From: Ceratotherium simum simum
Taxonomy: Eukaryota; Chordata; Mammalia; Perissodactyla; Rhinocerotidae
Length of the DNA stretch: 64,000 nt
NCBI RefSeq assembly: GCF_000283155.1
Contig: NW_004454177.1
Span: 26,671,493-26,735,492, forward strand
Direction of reading: 5' to 3'
Within the stretch, counting starts at the first letter, position 1. Every line of letters starts with the position of its first letter. The position numbers and the translations under genes are program-made. The notes below the pieces were generated by a model, which was not told where the DNA came from, searched no databases, and was given only the letters and a program-made list of their open reading frames with translations. Shown piece after piece: positions 57,577 to 64,000 of this stretch.

Positions 57577-60500
57577 AAACCAATCATTCTTACCAAATGA
57601 CACAGCAAAAAGAACACACATATTTTTCTTTACAAGTTTTTAAGAAATTTAGTCATTAAAAATAATTTAAATTACACCTAGAACACCACTTTACAGAATA
57701 CCATTAAATTGTAATTATGGTGCTTTTAAAAAGCCAACACTCAAGGCATGAGAAACTTTTATAACTTGCAGGAACTTGAAGCACAACTGCTGATCAAACC
57801 GTATGCTTTAAGTAACAAAGTACTTTTACAGCTAAAAAGAAAACCCAGAAACACAATACATTTCATTTAAAGCAGGCAGGACAAACCAATCATGAATTAA
57901 CATCTATTATATTTCACAAATGACACAATATCATCTTTGCCAACCTTTTTTAAAAGTTTCACTTTACTTGTCAAAAATAGGGTCAAAATGCCAATGATGG
58001 CCCAGAAGGAGCCATTTCATTTCAACACCCTCAGATGAAACCTCAATTATTGGTAATTGCACATTTCAATCAACATCCCTTTTCAAGAGGTTATTCTGGG
58101 AAATTCCTGAGACCAGGACCTTTACAACTTCAATTTCCCTAATCATTGCCCGGCGACACTAAACCTGTATTGGACTCGGAAGGAGCTCACAACTTACTCC
58201 AAAATAAAAAGCTAAGAAATCTCACTACTCATATGAGGAAAGCTATTCCTTTACAGAAACAGTCTTCTCTCTACCAAGGGGCTAAATGAGCCTCCCCTGC
58301 CCTTGCCTTTTAAAATCAAATCACTGTTGCCAACAAACTAGGATTTATCCTGACAGGGTGTTCGTTCATTCAACAAACATTTACAGAATGCCTGTGACAC
58401 ACCAGTCATTGTTTTAGGAGCTTATGATACAGCAGTGGATAAAAACTCCCACCCACACAGATCTTCAATTCACCCTGGACTGACACTAGGCAAAATGAAC
58501 GAAACACGAATATATTTAAAAAGGTGTGCAACAATCCGCCTCAAGGGCTGAACTAATTCTCGTAGGAACGAGGCCCGCAGCGTCCTGCTGCCCCATCTTA
58601 GCTCATTCTTAGACAGGAGAGAATCCTCACAGAGCAGGCAGTTTCACAAACAAAACATGATCGTGCAATAAGACCCGCCACACAGGTGGAAGTTTCTAGC
58701 ATTCTTACAGTACTACTACAAAGTAGGACAAAGCCTTTTACCAGTGTTATGCCCACCCTTCCCACATTCCAGTGAGACTGCACAGGGACAATGATTTGGA
58801 TCTAGAACAACGTAATGCCTGGTGGCCAGGGAGAGAACAGAGGTCAATGCCGGCTGCCTATCCCTCCAGGCTACTGCCACCCACTCACTCTCTTCACTGA
58901 CTCTTTTTAGTCTGACTCTAGAGAATGAAGTCAGTTACTCAAAAGGTACCGTTCACTCAAAAGTTGCAAATATGATTTCCCTAAGTAAACACACAGCTGA
59001 GACTTACTGCTGGAAGCAGCAGCTTCCCCCAGGGTAACGGGAGCCTCCATTCTCTGCCGTGCGGCTTGGTCTTCAGCCGTCAGAGCAGAGCTTCTTGACC
59101 CGGGTCCGTGGACCATGACGACCCCGGAAGGTGTATTTAGTGTTGTGCATATATCTGAGGAGAGGGTTCGTGGCTTTGAAAATATTTGCAAGGGGCTTTG
59201 TAACCTCCCAAAAGTTTAGGACCCTCTACACTGGAGGGTCTCTGCCTGTCCCTTGGTAAAATTAAACATGCAGCTGGACACTGCTTTCAGAATGACCAGT
59301 CGCAGTTCCAGCTGCAACGCTGGTGTTACGACGCTGGTTTAGAGGCCTCGTGGTGGTTTACCAGAAGACATGAGCCAGAAAGAAAGTCAGTAACCCTGGA
59401 GCGGACATTTAGGGTCTGTTTGTCCCCTTTTATAAAGCAACGAATGACTCCTCCATCTCAGGAAACTGGCTCCTCAAAAGCAGTCCCCTAAGCCAACAAC
59501 TCACAGTGGATGGATGAGTTAACTTTCCTAAGAATCCTTTTTCCCAAGCCAAAATGTATGACCAGGCATCCACATCAGCTTTTTAATGCCGCAACCGTTG
59601 TTCATGGGCAGGCAAGTCCATGTCCCCCACGAGCTTGCACCCCCATTTCCAGCAAGGTAAGGTACAAAAGGCAAACAGAGCTCTTACTATTCAAAATCAC
59701 TGTCTATTACTGTTTTGTCCAAGCTTTAGCCTGGGGGATTTGTGGCTAAAGAACCTCTGGGGAAAACTGTAACTGGATCTCAAAACCATCAGCTACAGAA
59801 ACCAAGGGAGACAGAAAAACAATATGGTGTCTCCAAGAACAGAGAGCATTTGCTGGGAATTTTCCGGAAGAGCTTTTCATGTGGCTACTCTTCCTCTTGG
59901 TATCTGTCTCCGTCTTTACTGCCTTTACTAGACTCTGAACTCCTCAAAGACGCCGACCTGCCTTATTCATATCTGCACAAACGGTGACTAGCGTGATGCC
60001 CAGGACATCATAGACCCTATTGGAGCTCACAGAGTAGGAATGGGGAAAGGAACAGGGGCCAAGGACTCTAATTATGCTAACTCTGATAAAAGGATTACAC
60101 ATGATAGGGCTTAGAGTTCCTGGTCTCCTAAAATAATGTATCCACTTTTACCACTTCAAAAAACAAATTAGGGGCAGTCTATAGAGAAGATGAGGCTTTT
60201 TGAAGGAAAAAAAAAGTATATTCCAGAAATCTTATCAGATTATAAAAACAAACTAGTGTAGAGAATTGGGCTGGAACATCTCAGAGACAGCAATATAAAA
60301 ATGTAGCAAAATTGATTATTTAAGTTACTACCATTTCGAAGTCAAACTATAATTTAACAGTAATAAATATTACATAATAAGAATAATTTAAAGCACTGAC
60401 TGCATCCTTGATATTTATCATTAGCTTTCCATCTCAGAAACTATCACAGAAGCAGAAATAGAATCTGCTTTTGTGAATATTCTGAAAGGCAGAGAGAGCA

Positions 60501-60799
60501 GCTTATAAAATTTTATTCTTCACAAAACAGTAAACAGATTTGGTAAAGAACTGTCCCTAAGTGCCAAACATAAACTTTGAGGTTTGTGAGGATTACTCAC
60601 TTTAGCAATGTGTTAACTTTCTAAGAATAAAAATAGGGAGGTCCAGAGGTGTAATTTTAAGGAATTTTACATAAAATGTAAACATAGTTAGGATCTATTT
60701 ACATGGTCAGAATTGGGGAAGGTTTTTATATTTTCTGAGTTGGCCTTAAATGTTTAAGAAATAATGCTTGGGTGTTATATTATACACCCATTTGTAACA
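57577..60799. other. Repeat-poor DNA 3' of PANX1
   Basis: Over 3 kb with little recognisable repeat. Exceptions: an old repeat at about 58350-58460 (CATTCAACAAACATTTACAG, TGATACAGCAGTGGATAAAA) and a DNA-transposon-like patch at about 59080-59240 (TTCTTGACCCGGGTCCGTGG, GACCCTCTACACTGGAGG). Short open frames lack support. It may hold distal 3' UTR or regulatory sequence of PANX1. Confidence 0.4.
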
Positions 60800-60805
60800 T
60801 TTATT
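60800..60805 (-). terminator. Candidate polyadenylation signal AATAAA for PANX1
   Basis: TTTATT on the plus strand reads AATAAA on the transcript strand. It is one of three candidates downstream of the PANX1 stop and chosen as main site only from expected UTR length. Confidence 0.4.
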
Positions 60806-61488
60806 CTATAATTCTCCATCACTGCTAGAATGTTCTTCCCAAATGGCCTCAATTCTGACATCATATGATTTTAAATTAAAATGAATTCTTAAAATATATG
60901 CTTAAATATAAATAAAATAAACTGCTAAGTTGTTCTGGTTCCAAGCGTACCACATGGCAGGTGTCATTTATATGTTCTGATCATAATACACAAAATGTCC
61001 CTCACTTTAAGCATTCTGTGTTCTGTTAATTTGTTTATGTAACATTCTGTTTCAAATGCTTTCGATAACAGAGGATTTGAATTCCCTACAGAAAACTCCT
61101 TGGAAAGTGATTGAATTAACCTGTTCAGTGTGTTCAGATTTCCCCGCTGGGCTCTCTTAGAAGCGTTCTTTCTGTAGAGAAGTCACAATTAAATATCCCT
61201 TAGACCATCTCGTTAACTAAGTTTTCAGTCAGACCAGGGCATGGACTGCTGCCCTTCGTAGCAGAATGCAACCAACAGAGGTTAGAGGATTTCCACTGGC
61301 CGAGGCTGACAAGCAGCAGTATAGAGAGAGCCTGGGGGCACAAGACCCAAGGCACTAGCATTACTCCCAATTAGGGCCTGCTAAGGGCAGGTCCACCTCT
61401 GGGTCCACAGTTAGCCAGTCAATGTTCTTCTCATCCAGCAGGCATTAAGGGCACATAGGAGATTCATATTAAATTATATCCTGACATG

Positions 61489-61494
61489 TTTATT
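61489..61494 (-). terminator. Candidate proximal polyadenylation signal AATAAA for PANX1
   Basis: AATAAA on the minus strand about 400 bases after the stop codon. It would give a short 3' UTR isoform. Confidence 0.35.
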
Positions 61495-61895
61495 ATTATT
61501 TCATAAAACAAAACAAAAAACCTCCTGAAGTCCTTGCTTCCCAGTAGGTCTGAGTCTCGTCACTCCATCTGTTCAGAAAGGTGTTTCTCTGAGGTGCTAA
61601 AAGTGCTCCTACTCTACTCTGAGTAGTCTTTCCACTTTTCGTTTCATGAGGACTTACACTTATATACTTGCTGTGGTTTATGTATCTCCACGCTGCTTCT
61701 CACAGGAAGTTCATGAACCATTCTTCCACAACATTTTGTTGACCATCATTTTCATTAGGGACTCAGTAAGACATGCTCAGTTTCTCTTCTAAGAACCATC
61801 TACTGCAAACCAGCTGGGAACCTGACAGAGGTGCTTTAGCCAAAATGAATCCCATGTCACCAAAGTCACAGATCTGAAGTTCAAGGAAAAAATCA

Positions 61896-61972
61896 TCAGC
61901 AAGAAGAATCCAGAAGTCTCTGTCGAGCATTCTTCTCTCCATTTGCTTTAGTTTCACTGTGTACATTCAAAT
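61896..61972 (-). CDS. PANX1: PANX1 last coding exon with stop codon
   Basis: After acceptor TTTGACAG (AG at 61974-61973) the exon supplies two bases completing an Asp codon split with the previous exon, then 24 codons and TGA at 61898-61896. The tail reads DLNVHSETKANGEK, then NARQRLLDSSC, which is the characteristic pannexin 1 C-terminus ending in cysteine. It gives a full-length protein of about 425 residues, one fewer than human because a single Asn replaces the NN of the human tail. This segment is the autoinhibitory tail released when caspases cut at DVVD in the preceding exon. It is too short and in too shifted a frame to appear as an open reading frame alone; phase agreement with the previous exon (one base plus two bases) supports it. 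A second AG 16 bases inside the exon (61958-61957) would shift the frame if used. Confidence 0.95.
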
Positions 61973-62537
61973 CTGTCAAAATGGAAAACAAATATTTATG
62001 ACAGAAGTCACACAGCAGGAACCATCAGCACTAATTAACTTCTCTTCTGCTATAAATCTATCTTGTGTTCTTTGCCTTATCGGGTTTTGCTTCTTAGCCA
62101 AATTTCAGAGCACAGTGAAGTTAGGACAGGGCAACAATTAAATCACTAAACTTTCAGTCCCTTTTAAAAGAGATGGAGAATGAAAGACAAGAGGATCAGA
62201 GATACAGGGAGAAAAGCCAGTAAAACAAGACAAAAATAAGCAAGAACGACAGCAAGGAGGAATTCTTGAGCAAGAGGCAGAGTATGAGACAGAGAGAGAG
62301 AAACTTCAAATCTGAGAAGGAAGAGAGAACAGTCTAGAGAAAGCACAGACGCTTTCCTTCTTTGCAGATTTGGGGCAGCACCAATTCTTGCCCTCTCTCT
62401 CCCAGTACTGCAAGACCCTAACAGGAAAATGGTTTAACAATGGTGGACAGGGGAAAAGACTGTCAATCATTCATAAAAGGCGGCTGCAAAGGCGCTCTGT
62501 GGGCTTCCTCAGCCTCTGCCCTGAGAGGTCACCCTAC
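61973..62537 (-). other. PANX1: PANX1 last intron (565 bases)
   Basis: Intron bounded by GTAGGG at the donor and TTTTGACAG at the acceptor, phase 1. Its middle (about 62160-62345) is almost pure purine on the plus strand, so the pre-mRNA carries a long pyrimidine-rich tract. If the intron were retained, the frame would end eight codons after the donor (stop at 62509-62511), replacing the normal tail. No repeat was recognised inside. Confidence 0.93.
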
Positions 62538-63196
62538 CTTTGAGCTCTGCCATATGGTTCCCTTGCTCCTCTCCCATCATCTCCACAGGCTCGGGATTTT
62601 TGCCATCGACAACATCCATCTTGATCGTGCCAAGGTTAGTCAGGAGGAGCATGGCGTCTATGCCCTGACCACTGCTTTTAATATTCTCCAGTACCTTCAG
62701 ACACTTGTATGACTTGAGCTCACTTATATTCTCCTCCAAGAAAAGATTGTAGAGGCTCAAGTCGTTGTACCCTTCAGACTTGAAATGCAGGACACCAAAA
62801 GTGGGCAGGATCTCATACACTTTGAGAATATCTGTCTTCTGTCGGAACGGAATGAACAGCGTGTAGACAACGATGGGAGCCAGCAGAACATAAACAATGA
62901 GGTTGATGCAACTGAGCACCTGGAAGATGCCGACTGCGACCAGTTTGCACTGAAACTGATCAGGCACAGTGCTATCATTTCTCAGGATCCCGGATTTGAC
63001 GCTGCAGACAAACTCATCCGAGAGGGAGGAGAGGCTAAAGTAATAGCCCAGGTAGATGCATGCTAATAGTATAATACTGAGTGTTAGCACTCGGCAGCTG
63101 ATGTACTTGACAATTAAATTATTAGAGTTTTTCTTTGTGTTCAAGTACTGCTCCACAATTGGGTACTTGAAGTGGCTTTCAGGTATCTCACAAAAA
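62538..63196 (-). CDS. PANX1: PANX1 (pannexin 1) penultimate coding exon
   Basis: Pannexin 1 forms a plasma-membrane large-pore channel that releases ATP and other metabolites. This 659-base exon encodes 219 full codons plus split codons at both ends, matching about residues 182-400 of the roughly 426-residue family protein. It starts after a good acceptor (pyrimidine tract then AG at 63198-63197) and ends at donor AAAG|GTAGGG (GT at 62537-62536). Visible in order: the end of the cytoplasmic loop ([12 protein letters not shown]), a membrane helix (about 217-236, [17 protein letters not shown]), extracellular loop 2 with two cysteines matching Cys245 and Cys264 and an NDS glycosylation sequon at Asn254, the last membrane helix (about 266-297), then the cytoplasmic tail with a cysteine matching Cys346 and the caspase motif DVVD followed by G near residue 378. 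The frame is open throughout. Reading past the donor gives eight more codons and a stop, so the longer open frame is not the mature product. Family identification is from memory of pannexin sequences; the match is near-identical across the exon. Confidence 0.97.
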
Positions 63197-64000
63197 CTAA
63201 AAAAGAAAAAGGAACAAATAAAAATAATTTAAACCCTTACCAAGGGATCAAATATCAAAGATGTACACACATTCAACTGTGTCACACTAAAAACCTCAAT
63301 GCCTTCTGTCCTGTACTTCTCTACCTATAACTTCATTAAAGCACCAGGGAATAAAATCAGGTTTAAAAAAAAAGGAAGAAGGAAAAGCAATAATAAACGA
63401 CTTTTCCCCCTTAATATTTTAAAGAAGGTCTAGTTAGTTAAATGAGTTTTATTTGTAAATTCTTAGAATACCTCACACCTAGTAGACATTAAACATTTGT
63501 TAAATTGATATTTCTTTATTCCGCTTTTTTTTAAACTATAATTTTCCACTCAAGTGTGCAGATAAGGAAAAGAAGAATTTTCTAGCCCAACTAGAACATG
63601 TATGCCTCCTGTGTGCGAGGGACGGGAGACAGACAGCTCAGTGGGTGTGGGCTCAGGCTGCGGGGCCCAACAGTCCTGGTTCAGGTCCCGGCTCTCCCAT
63701 TTATAACTATAGGACAGTGTTTTTATCTGGAAAAAAAAAAAAAATGCACTTAGTTGATAACGATGCTCTGATGGTTAAATGAGATAATGTACTTGAAGAA
63801 CTCAACATGGTGTCTGGGATATATTAAGTATTTTAAAAGGGAGAGCTATTAATATTATTATTACTGTTGTTGATGATAAGAACCAGAGGTAGAATGTGAA
63901 ACAGGCAATGCACTGCCTACTTGTTCCCCACTTCTCTCACACCAGTCTCTAAACTAAGTGGCCGCATAATCCTCTGTGCTTCTCCATTAAGGAGTAGGTC
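63197..64000 (-). other. PANX1: PANX1 upstream intron, partial
   Basis: This is the 3' part of the intron before the large exon. On the transcript strand it ends in a T-rich tract (TTTTTCTTTTTTTAG). It contains A-rich and T-rich stretches and, at about 63640-63880, an old MIR element. No further PANX1 exon is visible before the window ends. Confidence 0.85.
63640..63880 (+). repeat. MIR element in PANX1 intron
   Basis: Order of matches follows the MIR SINE: gctcaggctgcggggcccaa, GGTTCAGGTCCCGGCTCTCCCA, a decayed middle replaced by an A13 run near 63731, GTTAAATGAGATAATGTA, then GGTGTCTGGGATATATTAAG and an ATT-rich end. Old and diverged. Confidence 0.75.

Larger units (their letters stand above)
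60800..61895 (-). other. PANX1: PANX1 3' UTR, distal end uncertain
   Basis: Non-coding sequence after the PANX1 stop. Minus-strand AATAAA hexamers occur at 61489-61494 (about 400 bases after the stop), 60800-60805 (about 1.1 kb) and 60512-60517 (about 1.4 kb). The 1.1 kb option is closest to what I recall for human PANX1 transcripts, so it sets the boundary used here. The stretch is free of recognisable young repeats, as expected for transcribed UTR. Which signal is used cannot be decided from sequence alone. Confidence 0.55.

Noticed and set aside
61763..61966. 67-codon minus-strand open frame as a gene of its own
   Set aside because: It is the shifted frame of the PANX1 last exon and 3' UTR; kept only as a possible alternative-splicing observation.
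62440..62712. 90-codon plus-strand open frame
   Set aside because: Antisense to the PANX1 exon end and its last intron.
62785..63066. 93-codon plus-strand open frame
   Set aside because: Antisense shadow of the PANX1 exon.
62538..63196. PANX1 as a processed retrocopy
   Set aside because: Both exons have proper splice sites, an intron separates them and the frame is intact.
1..64000. CRISPR array, operon, prophage or other prokaryotic system
   Set aside because: No spaced direct-repeat array, ribosome-binding sites or dense gene packing; the window is mammalian intergenic DNA plus the 3' part of one gene.

Overview
This window is nuclear DNA of a perissodactyl mammal, most probably a horse or another equid. 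The sign is eight copies of the tRNA-derived ERE-type SINE, which carries a GGGGCCGGCCC-like head, a tRNA-like A box (GTGGTTAAGT) and B box (GGTTCGGATCC), and an A-rich tail. These SINEs are abundant in equids. Also present are mammal-wide repeats (MIR, L2, MER5-type DNA transposons, MaLR/MLT1-type LTRs, old LINE-1), long AT-rich non-coding stretches and spliced gene structure. Nothing bacterial, phage or plasmid-like was seen.

Only one gene can be supported. At the right end, on the minus strand, lie the last two coding exons of PANX1 (pannexin 1). The large penultimate exon is at 62538-63196, a 565-base last intron at 61973-62537, and the final coding exon at 61896-61972, ending in TGA. The 3' UTR runs leftward, with candidate polyadenylation signals (AATAAA on the minus strand) at 61489-61494, 60800-60805 and 60512-60517. 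The upstream exons lie beyond position 64000. The encoded part is about residues 182-425: the end of the cytoplasmic loop, the last two membrane helices, extracellular loop 2 and the regulatory C-terminal tail with its caspase site.

Positions 1 to about 60500 hold no convincing gene. In human the DNA downstream of PANX1 is a long gene-poor interval before IZUMO1R and GPR83, as I remember it, which fits. The interval is a layered archive of transposons. ERE SINEs are at about 3715, 12091, 12620 (-), 23403 (-), 26466, 33412 (-), 52459 and 57352 (-). LTRs with clear target-site duplications are at 28631-29078, 47346-47936 and 55015-55391. LINE-1 pieces are at 12900-15600, 18826-19690, 23810-24418, 30880-32005, 50968-51534 and 54508-55500. 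Ancient MIR, L2 and MER5 copies fill much of the rest. Several sites show two or three generations of nesting, best at 54280-55900, where an LTR sits inside a LINE-1 that sits inside an older repeat, each with its own short direct repeats.

Regions with no recognised content are listed as such. All repeat family names come from reading the sequence against remembered consensus patterns, not from a search, so subfamily names are tentative.
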